Positions 1-6,475 of a stretch of DNA of 10,359 bases are shown piece after piece; position 1 is the first letter of the stretch; each line of letters starts with the position of its first letter. Location of the stretch: contig MNVC01000003.1 of assembly GCA_001871435.1 (NCBI GenBank), positions 1 to 10,359 of the forward strand, given 5' to 3'. The position numbers were made by a program, and so were the translations under genes. This DNA is from Candidatus Magasanikbacteria bacterium CG1_02_32_51. Its GTDB lineage: Bacteria > Patescibacteriota > Patescibacteriia > Magasanikbacterales > UBA922. The notes beneath the pieces are model-generated. The model was not told the DNA's origin, searched no databases, and worked only from the letters and a program-made list of their open reading frames with translations.

Positions 1-2
1 CT

Positions 3-31
3 CCCTGTGATGTCCCGCAGGACTCACAGGG
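3..31 (+). repeat. IS left-end hairpin
   Basis: CCCTGTGA (3-10) pairs perfectly with TCACAGGG (24-31). An inner GTCC/GGAC pair (12-15 with 20-23) closes on a CGCA tetraloop, leaving one bulged T at 11. A foldback like this is what a Y1 transposase binds at its left end. Confidence 0.75.
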
Positions 32-51
32 ATGAATTGCCGCCCAAGACG

Positions 52-81
52 TTGAAATAATAGTTAGATATGTTGTATAGT
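52..81 (+). promoter_or_regulatory. Candidate promoter of the transposase gene
   Basis: TTGAAA (52-57) and TATAGT (76-81) are separated by 18 bp and resemble sigma-70 -35 and -10 boxes. The predicted transcription start falls at or within a base or two of the ATG at 89, so the mRNA could be essentially leaderless. This fits the absence of a Shine-Dalgarno sequence. It is a motif match only. Confidence 0.45.
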
Positions 82-88
82 AAGATAT

Positions 89-541
89 ATGACAACAAAT
101 ATAGATGGGGATATCTGGTATTGGCACCATAATATGTCAGAGTGCTATTATCATATTCAATTGACAATAAAATATCGGAAAAGTCTGTTTAACAAACAGA
201 CGGAAGATAAACTATTAGAGACGATAAGAGGATTCAAAGAGCGCTATGCAATAGAGATAAGCCATGTCGGATTTGATAAGAATCACGTACATATACTATG
301 TAGATTTTTGCCAAAATACTCAGGCGGACAAGTGATAAAACTAATCAAGAGTATTACAGCTAAAATGGTGTTTAAAGATTTACCAGAAGTAAAGAAACAA
401 CTATGGGGAGGAGAATTCTGGACAGATGGTTACTATATGGCGACAGTCAGTGGAAGAGGAGATAAAACTATCATAGAGAAGTATATAGAAAACCAAGGTC
501 GTAAAGAAGATATACATCAACTTAAGTTATTTGAAATTTAA
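89..541 (+). CDS. tnpA: IS200-type Y1 (HUH) transposase TnpA
   Basis: This 150-residue protein has the length usual for the family. It would cut and rejoin single-stranded DNA at the element's hairpin ends through a 5'-phosphotyrosine intermediate. The metal-binding HUH motif is HVH at residues 66-68, inside GFDKNHVHIL. The catalytic tyrosine is Tyr132 in KYIENQG. The conserved WGGEFWTDGYYMATVS stretch (106-121) precedes it, and the N-terminal strand HIQLTIKYRK (22-31) is typical. All expected catalytic residues are present, so it looks intact. Met1 fits just downstream of a plausible promoter; Met16 is an alternative start. The gene has no Shine-Dalgarno sequence. The flanking hairpins are its likely substrates. 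Confidence 0.9.
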   Translation: MTTNIDGDIWYWHHNMSECYYHIQLTIKYRKSLFNKQTEDKLLETIRGFKERYAIEISHVGFDKNHVHILCRFLPKYSGGQVIKLIKSITAKMVFKDLPEVKKQLWGGEFWTDGYYMATVSGRGDKTIIEKYIENQGRKEDIHQLKLFEI

Positions 542-549
542 ACAGGACG

Positions 550-571
550 CCCTGTGGTCTCTGCCACAGGG
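550..571 (+). repeat. IS right-end hairpin
   Basis: CCCTGTGG (550-557) and CCACAGGG (564-571) form a perfect 8-bp stem with a 6-nt loop, nine bases after the transposase stop. Seven of the eight stem bases match the left hairpin. A GGAC tetranucleotide (544-547) precedes it, the kind of mark seen beside REP hairpins served by REP-associated tyrosine transposases. It may also act as a weak terminator, but no T-tract follows. Confidence 0.75.
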
Positions 572-757
572 TCGTTCACAAAAATTATGTGGTGATAACT
601 CGTAGTTTTTAAACATTGTACAAATGAATGACCCCATAAACTTGTTGTGATGTTCTTCATTAAATTAGCAACACAATGATGATGGAGTATATGATAATGT
701 GTTTTGTCTTTCATACAATTGCCCCTTATCTCCTGCCTCCCAAAAAAATACTTTTCT
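572..757. other. Non-coding stretch with no recognised gene
   Basis: An open frame runs through here on the minus strand from 903 to 538, but it continues antisense into the IS right-end hairpin and has no recognisable motif. I see no tRNA, strong hairpin or convincing promoter. Confidence 0.4.
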
Positions 758-790
758 TTGCGCGTATCTTGCGCGAATATTGCGCGTATC
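758..790 (+). repeat. Three tandem 11-bp units
   Basis: TTGCGCGTATC (758-768), TTGCGCGAATA (769-779) and TTGCGCGTATC (780-790) lie head to tail. Units 1 and 3 are identical and unit 2 differs at two positions. The 11-bp period is about one helical turn, so the copies would face the same side of the DNA, as tandem protein-binding sites often do. They sit directly before the winged-helix fragment and are in its open reading frame. Confidence 0.6.
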
Positions 791-922
791 GCGGTAAAAG
801 ATGTTGAGGATATTTTATCTTGTCCACGCCGATCTGCACAATTACAATTACAAAAATTAAAGAAAATTAAAATGATTAAAGCAACAGGAAAAGGGAAGAC
901 CACCGCCTATATTGCCAACTGA
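758..922 (+). pseudogene. Winged helix-turn-helix remnant or tiny HTH protein
   Basis: The frame reads IARIAVKDVEDILSCPRRSA followed by a Lys-rich helix and GKGKTTAYIAN. This matches the usual winged-helix pattern of a helix (VKDVEDIL), a recognition helix (RRSAQLQLQKLKK) and a wing ending GKGKTTAYI. Such modules often form the C-terminus of Fic-type proteins or transcriptional regulators. Only about 45 residues are recognisable. There is no ATG and no Shine-Dalgarno sequence; the only in-frame candidate starts are a TTG at 758 and an ATG far upstream at 704. The upstream part of a parent gene is missing, perhaps lost when the neighbouring insertion sequence arrived, so a truncated remnant is most likely. 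It stops at TGA immediately followed by TAA. Confidence 0.4.
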
Positions 923-1045
923 TAAAACCCCGTTGACTTTTTATCTTGAGAACAAGTGAACACTATAAATTATATTCGTAGAAATATTTATATTAGTGGA
1001 CAAATAAAATGATTATGATAGAATTGTTTTAGTTAAAATCATCTT

Positions 1046-2650
1046 ATGAAAAAAAATAAACCTTCAAAACAAACTATTGATCTAAATCCACAATTTCAAT
1101 ATGCTTACGAAATAATGGAAAATAGTGATAAAAATGTTTTTGTAACTGGTCGTGCTGGTACTGGCAAATCTACTTTGCTCAAATATTTTCGTGAAAATAC
1201 AAAGAAAAAAATTGTGGTTTTGGCACCAACTGGGGTTGCTTCTATAAATATTGGTGGACAAACTATCCATTCTTTTTTTCGATTCAAGCCGGGTATAACT
1301 CGTGATAATTTAGAAAAAATATCTGGTGCAAAAGCAGAAATCTACAAAAAGTTGGATGCTATTGTTATAGATGAAATATCTATGGTACGAGCTGATTTGC
1401 TGGATTGTATAGATATTTTTATGCGTAAAAATGGCCGAGATAAAAGAAGACCTTTTGGTGGAACACAAATGATTTTTATTGGTGATTTGTATCAATTACC
1501 TCCAGTTGTCACTAGTTTTGAAAAGAAAATGTTTGAAGAATATTACAAAAGTCCTTATTTTTTTTCGGCTGATGTATTTCAGGTTCATCAAGATGCTATG
1601 TTTGAAGAAAATGAAAAATTTTCTATGTTGTTTATAGAATTAGAAAAAATTTATCGTCAAAGTGATGATGTTTTTATTTCATTATTAAATAGTATCCGTA
1701 ATAATACTATAAATGATGAAAATATTCTTCACTTAAATACACGTTATAATAAATCATTTGAAGACAAAAAAAATCTTTATATAATTCTTACTACCACCAA
1801 TGCTATGGCTGATGATACCAATAGTCAAGAATTACAAAAATTATCAGGTAAAGAACATATTTTTTATGGACAAATTAGAGGAAAATTTGATGAAAAATTT
1901 TTGCCAACAGAAAGAGAATTACATGTCAAGAAAGGTGCACATATTATGCTTTTGAATAATGATAGTCTGGGACGCTGGGTAAATGGTACTCTGGCTGTTG
2001 TAAATGACATAGTTTTTGATGAAGAAAGTGAACAAAAAGTTGTTGAAATAGTTTTGGAAAATGGTGAAATAGAGCATGTAACACCATATAATTGGGATAT
2101 GTATTCTTTTCAATATAATAAAGAGACACGCTCTATATCTTCTAATGTTGTTGGCTCTTTTAGCCAATATCCATTTCGTTTGGCTTGGGCTGTTACTATT
2201 CACAAAAGTCAAGGAAAGACATTTGATAAAGTAGTTGTAGATATTGGACGTGGTACTTTTTCATCTGGACAATTGTATGTGGCTTTGTCACGTTGTACTT
2301 CTTTTGAGGGTCTTGTATTAAAAAAAATGATTGAAAAAAAACATGTCTGGACGGATTGGAATGTTGTCAAATTTGTTACTTCATATCAGTATAAACAAGC
2401 AAATGAATTATTTTCTGTAGATGAAAAGATAGCTTTTATAAAAGATGCTATTTTGCAAGGCAAAAAAATTGCTATTATTTATTTGAAAAGTGATGATAGT
2501 AAATCTAGACGTATTTTGGTACCGTATGTTATAGGTGAAATGGAGTTTAGAGGGAAAAAATATATTGGTCTAGAAGCTTATTGTGAAATGAGGAAAGATA
2601 ATCGTGTTTTTAATATTGATCGTATATTGGAATTGAAAAATGTTGATTAA
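1046..2650 (+). CDS. PIF1-family DNA helicase with C-terminal WYL-like domain
   Basis: This 534-residue protein would be an ATP-dependent 5'-3' superfamily 1B helicase that unwinds duplex or structured DNA. Walker A is GRAGTGKST (35-43), followed by the APTGVAS motif (60-66) with GGQTIHSFF (70-78). Walker B is IVIDE (106-110), and motif III is GDLYQLPPV (146-154). Near the C-terminal side of the motor are AWAVTIHKSQGKTFD and YVALSRCTSFEGL, the PIF1/RecD2-type late motifs. Residues 464-530 (FIKDAIL, then VPYV, YIGLEAYC, RVFNIDRI) look like a WYL domain. PIF1-WYL fusions are known in Thermotoga, where the WYL part binds single-stranded DNA. The start is an ATG with no Shine-Dalgarno sequence. 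The gene stands alone: 123 bases after the preceding remnant, with its own AT-rich leader. Confidence 0.93.
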   Translation: MKKNKPSKQTIDLNPQFQYAYEIMENSDKNVFVTGRAGTGKSTLLKYFRENTKKKIVVLAPTGVASINIGGQTIHSFFRFKPGITRDNLEKISGAKAEIYKKLDAIVIDEISMVRADLLDCIDIFMRKNGRDKRRPFGGTQMIFIGDLYQLPPVVTSFEKKMFEEYYKSPYFFSADVFQVHQDAMFEENEKFSMLFIELEKIYRQSDDVFISLLNSIRNNTINDENILHLNTRYNKSFEDKKNLYIILTTTNAMADDTNSQELQKLSGKEHIFYGQIRGKFDEKFLPTERELHVKKGAHIMLLNNDSLGRWVNGTLAVVNDIVFDEESEQKVVEIVLENGEIEHVTPYNWDMYSFQYNKETRSISSNVVGSFSQYPFRLAWAVTIHKSQGKTFDKVVVDIGRGTFSSGQLYVALSRCTSFEGLVLKKMIEKKHVWTDWNVVKFVTSYQYKQANELFSVDEKIAFIKDAILQGKKIAIIYLKSDDSKSRRILVPYVIGEMEFRGKKYIGLEAYCEMRKDNRVFNIDRILELKNVD

Positions 2651-2686
2651 AATTTGTGCTTTAAAATAAACAAAAAAGTTATTAAC

Positions 2687-2714
2687 TTGACTTTCAATTT
2701 AGAAGTTATAAAAT
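2687..2714 (+). promoter_or_regulatory. Candidate sigma-70 promoter of the 72-residue gene
   Basis: TTGACT (2687-2692) and TAAAAT (2709-2714) have a 16-bp spacer, and each differs from consensus at one position. Transcription would start near 2721, giving a leader of about 60 nt before the ATG at 2781. Confidence 0.5.
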
Positions 2715-2770
2715 TAAAAACTAAGAATGTCTTTTTACTTTCACTGGTTGCTAAAGCAGTACTTTCAATA

Positions 2771-2776
2771 AGGAGG
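2771..2776 (+). promoter_or_regulatory. Consensus Shine-Dalgarno site
   Basis: AGGAGG ends four bases before the ATG at 2781. It is the only full-consensus ribosome-binding site in the window. The other starts have A/T-only leaders or, at tpiA, a partial AGAGG. It strongly supports this start. Confidence 0.8.
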
Positions 2777-2780
2777 ACAA

Positions 2781-2999
2781 ATGACAAAACAAAGCTTGAA
2801 AGGGTACAACATAACTCTTGAGGCTTGGCCTGGTGAGCACTTCATCCTGTGTAGATGCTTAGACTGTGTGGTCGTCTCTGTTATAAAAATCAATGACAGA
2901 GAAATTCAGGTCAGGTGTTCCAATGATTTTATGTGTTACATCCCTTTTATTCAGCCAGAGTCGTATGGGCAACATCTGCAGATGCTTCTGCCTTTTTGA
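2781..2999 (+). CDS. Small protein of unknown function (72 residues)
   Basis: I do not recognise this family. Reality as a gene is supported by a near-consensus promoter, a perfect AGGAGG at the right spacing, and hairpins plus an intrinsic terminator downstream. The protein is a compact mix of predicted strands: YNITLEAW, HFILCRCLDCVVVSVIKI, EIQVRC and MCYIPF. It has five cysteines, including CRCLDC (residues 24-29), which could bind metal or form disulfides. There is no clear signal peptide or transmembrane helix. Its codon use is richer in G+C than the neighbouring genes. It is also the only intact-looking CDS here that ends in TGA. These traits suggest acquired DNA. It is transcribed alone, between PIF1 and glycyl-tRNA synthetase. 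Confidence 0.6.
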   Translation: MTKQSLKGYNITLEAWPGEHFILCRCLDCVVVSVIKINDREIQVRCSNDFMCYIPFIQPESYGQHLQMLLPF

Positions 3000-3018
3000 T
3001 GCATTCTTACAGGTTTCG

Positions 3019-3043
3019 TGGGGTTCCTATTCAAAAACCCCAC
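3019..3043 (+). repeat. Stem-loop after the 72-residue gene
   Basis: GTGGGGTT (3019-3026) pairs with AACCCCAC (3036-3043) in a perfect 8-bp stem with a 9-nt loop, 19 bases after the stop codon. The following sequence is T-rich but has no immediate T-tract, so it may be a 3'-end stabilising hairpin or a weak terminator. Confidence 0.5.
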
Positions 3044-3147
3044 ACAGATAATTTTGATATTGACTTGATTGTTTGTTTTTGTTATATTTATTTCATCACT
3101 GCTGACAGATTTTGGCGAATCTAGAGGTGATACAAATCCAGAAAAGT

Positions 3148-3237
3148 GTTCCCGACTCAGTCGGGAGAACTTGGGTGGAACCGTCCTTCGCTTACCTTCG
3201 CTAACGCTCAGGCAAGCTACGGACGGCAAGGCCGTCC
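3148..3237. repeat. Cluster of nested and mutually exclusive hairpins (REP/MITE-like)
   Basis: This occupies part of the 3000-3370 gap, which has no convincing gene. The first hairpin (3148-3170) has arms GTTCCCGA and TCGGGAGAAC. The second pairs CCGTCC (3181-3186) with GGACGG (3221-3226), reinforced by GCTT (3190-3193) with AAGC (3214-3217). The third pairs GGACGGC (3221-3227) with GCCGTCC (3231-3237) around a 3-nt loop. The middle arm GGACGG cannot be in both stems at once. A CT/T-rich run (CTTCTTTTTT) follows. The block is far more G+C-rich than its surroundings, as dispersed palindromic repeats often are. Confidence 0.6.
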
Positions 3238-3300
3238 TTACTTCTTTTTTAGATGATTTTGGACGTTAATTCATTTTTTGCTTTGTCGACGTGGGACCCC

Positions 3301-3332
3301 AAGACTTCTATCAAGGAGTCTTTTTGTTTTTT
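3301..3332 (+). terminator. Intrinsic (Rho-independent) terminator
   Basis: AAGACTTC (3301-3308) pairs with GGAGTCTT (3315-3322), one G-T pair included, around a 6-nt loop. It leads directly into TTTTGTTTTTT. It would end transcripts from the 72-residue gene before the glycyl-tRNA synthetase promoter. Confidence 0.75.
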
Positions 3333-3350
3333 AGAGAAAAATGTTATAAT
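3322..3350 (+). promoter_or_regulatory. Promoter of the glycyl-tRNA synthetase operon
   Basis: A perfect TATAAT -10 box lies at 3345-3350. The -35 region is poor and falls in the T-tract of the terminator (about 3322-3329). The predicted start near 3357 leaves a leader of only about 14 nt with no Shine-Dalgarno sequence. Confidence 0.55.
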
Positions 3351-3370
3351 GTATTTATTAATTTATATAT

Positions 3371-4741
3371 ATGAAATCACTAGAATCAATTGTTAATTTT
3401 GCCAAACAGAAAGGTTTTATTTTTCAATCTTCAGAAATCTACGAGGGTCTTTCAGCTGTTTATGATTTTGGTCCTCTTGGAATACTGCTCAAAAATAATT
3501 TACAAGCCTTGTGGTGGAAAGAAATGGTTCAAAGACATAATAATATTTATGGTCTTGATGCCGCTATTCTTATGCATTCAAAAGTTTGGGAAGCTAGCGG
3601 GCATGTGGCTAGTTTTTCTGATCCTTTAGTTGACTGTAAAGAATGTAAGATGCGTCATCGGGCTGATCAACTACTTGAAAATGTTGGTGTACAAGCTGAT
3701 GAAAAAATGGGTGTAGAAATACTAAACAAACTTTTGCAAGAAAACCATGTGGTCTGTTCAAATTGTCAGGGCGAACTTACTTCTGCTCGTGATTTCAATC
3801 TGATGCTTGAAACTTATCTTAGTAAGACTGATGATAGTAGTAAAGTTTATCTACGTCCAGAAACAGCTCAAGGTATTTATGTCAATTTCAAAAATGTCCA
3901 GGCTAGTACTCGTGCCAAAGTTCCTTTTGGTATTGCTCAGGTTGGTAAAGCTTTTCGTAATGAGATCACTACCAAACAATTTATCTTTCGCACCAAAGAA
4001 TTCTCACAGATGGAAATGCAATATTTTGTAAAGCCTGAAAATTCTGAAAAAATATATGAAGATTGGAAAACACTTCGTTTGAACTGGTGGCAATCTCTGG
4101 GATTAAAAGCTGAAAATCTTCGTTATCATGAACATGAAAAATTGGCTCATTATGCCAAAGCTGCTTATGATATTGAATACCAATTTCCTTGGGGTTGGAA
4201 AGAAATTGAAGGTCTTCATAATCGTGGAAATTTTGATCTCACCCAACATGAAAAATTTAGTGGTAAGAATCTCAAATATCGTGATCCAGAAACCAATGAA
4301 GAATATGTACCATATATTATTGAAGCTTCTTCTGGGTTGGATAGAAATGTCTTTACCTTGCTTGTAGATGCCTATGAGGAGCTAGATGCTAGAAGTGGGG
4401 AAGAAGATGCCAAACATGAAAAAGAAATCGTCTTACGCCTTCACAAGAGCCTAGCGCCTATCAAAATGGCTATTTTACCACTGTCCAAGAAAGAACCATT
4501 ACAAAATATGTCTAATGAAATCCAAAATACTTTGTCCAAAAATTATATGACCCAATATGATGAAACTGGAAGTATTGGCAAACGTTATCGCAGACAAGAT
4601 GAAATAGGTACGCCATATTGTATTACTATTGACTTTGAATCTCTAGAAGATAAGAAAGTTACAGTCCGTGATCGAGATACTATGGCTCAGGATAGAATTG
4701 CTATAGAAGATTTGGAAAAATATTTTGTAGAGAGATTTTAA
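3371..4741 (+). CDS. glyS: Glycyl-tRNA synthetase, single-chain (alpha2) class II type
   Basis: This enzyme charges tRNA-Gly with glycine in the cytoplasm. The 456-residue length fits the homodimeric bacterial form (also called GlyQS), not the alpha2beta2 form. Conserved features run in order: FIFQSSEIYEGLSAVYDFGP (17-36); a zinc-type pair CKEC (89-92) and CSNC (129-132); YLRPETAQGIY (160-170). Class II motif 2 is FRNEIT...FRTKEFSQMEMQ (195-217), and motif 3 ends in GLDR (322-325). The anticodon-binding domain covers about 355-456, with SIGKRYRRQDEIGTPYCITID and TVRDRDTMAQDRI. Nothing is missing. The start fits a promoter just upstream. It leads a run with the 90-residue gene (20-base gap) and the M16 peptidase. 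Confidence 0.97.
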   Translation: MKSLESIVNFAKQKGFIFQSSEIYEGLSAVYDFGPLGILLKNNLQALWWKEMVQRHNNIYGLDAAILMHSKVWEASGHVASFSDPLVDCKECKMRHRADQLLENVGVQADEKMGVEILNKLLQENHVVCSNCQGELTSARDFNLMLETYLSKTDDSSKVYLRPETAQGIYVNFKNVQASTRAKVPFGIAQVGKAFRNEITTKQFIFRTKEFSQMEMQYFVKPENSEKIYEDWKTLRLNWWQSLGLKAENLRYHEHEKLAHYAKAAYDIEYQFPWGWKEIEGLHNRGNFDLTQHEKFSGKNLKYRDPETNEEYVPYIIEASSGLDRNVFTLLVDAYEELDARSGEEDAKHEKEIVLRLHKSLAPIKMAILPLSKKEPLQNMSNEIQNTLSKNYMTQYDETGSIGKRYRRQDEIGTPYCITIDFESLEDKKVTVRDRDTMAQDRIAIEDLEKYFVERF

Positions 4742-4761
4742 TTTATTTAAATTAAAATATT

Positions 4762-5034
4762 ATGCCCAATGGTGAAAAAACAGGTAAACCAATGTATGAT
4801 GCCAAAAATGTGGATAGTCGTATTTATAGAAATAGGGAACGATTAATTGAAGAATTTTTTAAGACTTTTAATCAAATCAAAATAACTAGACAAGATTTGA
4901 TGTGGTGGTGTCAAAATGTAGATGCAGATTCAATAAATGATCCAACTCTGATAGAATATTTTCCTAAATTTTCAGTTAGAAAAGAAGTAATTGATTTTTT
5001 ATTAAAAATAAAAGATTTAGGTCTTGATAATTAA
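4762..5034 (+). CDS. Conserved-looking small protein of unknown function (90 residues)
   Basis: I do not recognise the family. The protein is soluble and probably helical, with an N-terminal polar tail (residues 1-20). A charged helix follows (RIYRNRERLIEEFFKTFNQI, about 20-39), then a Trp-rich stretch DLMWWCQ (45-51) and a C-terminal helix (VRKEVIDFLLKIKDL). No catalytic motif, signal peptide or membrane helix is visible. Codon use matches its neighbours. It lies 20 bases after glyS and 23 bases before the M16 gene on the same strand, with short A/T-only leaders and no Shine-Dalgarno sequence, so it is probably in the glyS operon. The small spacings are the main support that it is real. Confidence 0.7.
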   Translation: MPNGEKTGKPMYDAKNVDSRIYRNRERLIEEFFKTFNQIKITRQDLMWWCQNVDADSINDPTLIEYFPKFSVRKEVIDFLLKIKDLGLDN

Positions 5035-5057
5035 TTTTAAATTTAAATAAAAAAATT

Positions 5058-6317
5058 ATGTACGAATATTTAGAATTAAAAAATAAAGCGAAAGTCTATT
5101 TTGTACCATTGCAGGATACCAAATCTCTTACTACTCTGGTGATGTATCCTGTCGGTTCTCGTTTTGAGGCAGACAAAATGGCTGGTGTTTCTCACTATGT
5201 AGAACATCTGATGTTCAAGGGGACCAAAAAGAGACCAAATACTTTAGTGCTAACTCGTGAGATAGATAGACTTGGGGCTCATTACAACGCTTTTACAGGC
5301 AAAGAATATACAGGATACTATATCAAGGCTGATGCTAAGTATTCGGAAGTATCTATAGATATTTTGTCTGACATGCTTTTCAATTCCAAATTTGACGAAA
5401 AAGAAATGGAAAGAGAAAAGGGTCCAATCATTGAAGAAATAAGAATGTACAAAGATAATCCTCTGATGAATATTGATAATATATTTGAGGATCTGATGTT
5501 TGGTGGTTGTCCACTTGGTCGTGATATTGCTGGTACTGAAGTACATGTGCGTAGTTACAAGCGTCCTGATGTTATAAAATATCGTGATACTTACTATAGT
5601 CCTGATAATATGACTATTGTAGTAGCTGGAGCGATTGATGAAAAAATCAAAAAAGAAGTAGAAAAATACTTTGGCGCTGGCAAAAATAGTGGTGCTAAAA
5701 AAAGAGATTATAAACCAGCTTGTTTTGGTCACGCTGAAAAAAATAAAAGAATTACTGTAGAAAAAAAAGAAACTGACCAAGTACAAATAATGCTGGGTTT
5801 TCCTGGTCTAAATCATGAAGACAATAGAAACTATGCAGAAAGTGTGATGAATACGATTCTTGGTGGCTCAATGAGCTCTAGGTTATTTATTCAAATTAGG
5901 GAAAGAAGAGGATTAGCTTATATGATACGTTCGGGTGCGGGAAATTTTCGTGATACTGGATATTTTTATGTACGAGCTGGTTTGGAAGCCAAAAATATAA
6001 ACAAAGCAATTGGTGTAATCAAAAAAGAAATAGAAAAAATTTGTGAAAAAGGTGTTAGTAAGAAAGAATTAGAAGATGCTAAGACACACATTCGTGGATC
6101 CCAGACTTTGTCTTTGGAAGATTCTGCTAGCCAAGCAGACTATTATGCTGAGGAGGCTTTGTTTTCAAAAAAAATAGAAACTCCAGAAGAAAGATTACAA
6201 AAGATTGAAAAAGTTACCAATGAGGACATAATAAAGTTAGCAAAACAAATATTCAAATGGAACCAAATGCGTGTGGCAATTATTGGAAATGTAGAGAAAG
6301 GTGATGTCAAATTTTAA
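5058..6317 (+). CDS. M16-family zinc metallopeptidase (insulinase/MPP-like)
   Basis: The 419-residue length matches the half-size, processing-peptidase-like M16B members, which work as dimers enclosing unfolded peptides. The inverted zinc motif HxxEH is HYVEH (46-50), followed by LMFKGT. The third zinc ligand lies about 76 residues on, in GPIIEEIRMYKDNP (Glu126 or Glu127). The C-terminal half keeps the substrate-contact segment RLFIQIRERRGLAY, usual for the family. Both M16 domains are complete, and there is no signal peptide, so it is presumably cytoplasmic. The start ATG has an A/T-only leader. It ends the glyS run and is followed by a palindromic repeat element. Confidence 0.93.
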   Translation: MYEYLELKNKAKVYFVPLQDTKSLTTLVMYPVGSRFEADKMAGVSHYVEHLMFKGTKKRPNTLVLTREIDRLGAHYNAFTGKEYTGYYIKADAKYSEVSIDILSDMLFNSKFDEKEMEREKGPIIEEIRMYKDNPLMNIDNIFEDLMFGGCPLGRDIAGTEVHVRSYKRPDVIKYRDTYYSPDNMTIVVAGAIDEKIKKEVEKYFGAGKNSGAKKRDYKPACFGHAEKNKRITVEKKETDQVQIMLGFPGLNHEDNRNYAESVMNTILGGSMSSRLFIQIRERRGLAYMIRSGAGNFRDTGYFYVRAGLEAKNINKAIGVIKKEIEKICEKGVSKKELEDAKTHIRGSQTLSLEDSASQADYYAEEALFSKKIETPEERLQKIEKVTNEDIIKLAKQIFKWNQMRVAIIGNVEKGDVKF

Positions 6318-6328
6318 ATTAATTAAGT

Positions 6329-6459
6329 TCCCCTCCTATTAGGAGGGGGCTAGGGGAGGTCTTTAGCAAAATAAAACGTCTTGCTCAAAGATGGACCTCC
6401 TTCTTCCGCCCAAGGCGGATCCGCCTAGGGTGGGAACTCCAACCCTACTAGGGGGAGAA
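6329..6459. repeat. MITE/REP-like palindromic element before tpiA
   Basis: This is a G+C-rich block of nested inverted repeats in an AT-rich setting. CCCCTCCT (6330-6337) pairs with AGGAGGGG (6341-6348). GGAGGTC (6354-6360) pairs with GACCTCC (6394-6400), flanking AGCAA/TTGCT. A double palindrome, TTCCGCCCAAGGCGGA, runs into GGCGGATCCGCC and CCTAGGGTGGGAA at 6404-6436. The ends, TTCCCCTCCTA at 6328 and TAGGGGGAGAA near 6449, are imperfect inverted copies. No protein is credibly encoded. It resembles non-autonomous dispersed repeats, and the transcript of the whole block could fold strongly just before tpiA. Confidence 0.65.
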
Positions 6460-6475
6460 TAACAAAGAGGAAAAT

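Larger units (their letters stand above)
1..571 (+). mobile_element. IS200/IS605-type insertion sequence (left tip outside window)
   Basis: The Y1 transposase gene is bracketed by two perfect hairpins that share the CCCTGTG/CACAGGG arm (3-31 and 550-571). This is the architecture of IS200-group elements, which move as single-stranded DNA and carry subterminal hairpins instead of terminal inverted repeats. There is no accessory TnpB gene, so it is the IS200 single-gene type. The left cleavage site normally lies a short distance outside the left hairpin, so the true left end is probably just before base 1. The right cleavage site is probably within a few bases after 571 (TCGTTCAC). The exact ends are not proven. 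Confidence 0.75.

Noticed and set aside
538..903. Minus-strand open frame of 121 codons
   Set aside because: It is antisense to the HTH remnant and runs into the IS right-end hairpin. It has no ribosome-binding site and no recognisable domain.
933..976. Promoter for the PIF1 gene from TTGACT (933) and TATAAA (964)
   Set aside because: The spacing is 25 bp, far from the usual 16-18, and alternative boxes nearby are equally weak. No confident promoter can be assigned.
2951..3269. Overlapping small frames on both strands after the 72-residue gene
   Set aside because: They translate hairpin-rich repeat DNA, have no Shine-Dalgarno site and no protein-like pattern.
5250..5786. Long minus-strand frame (178 codons)
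   Set aside because: It lies wholly antisense to the clearly real M16 peptidase and is dominated by Phe/Ile/Ser, as expected from antisense of Lys/Glu-rich coding DNA.
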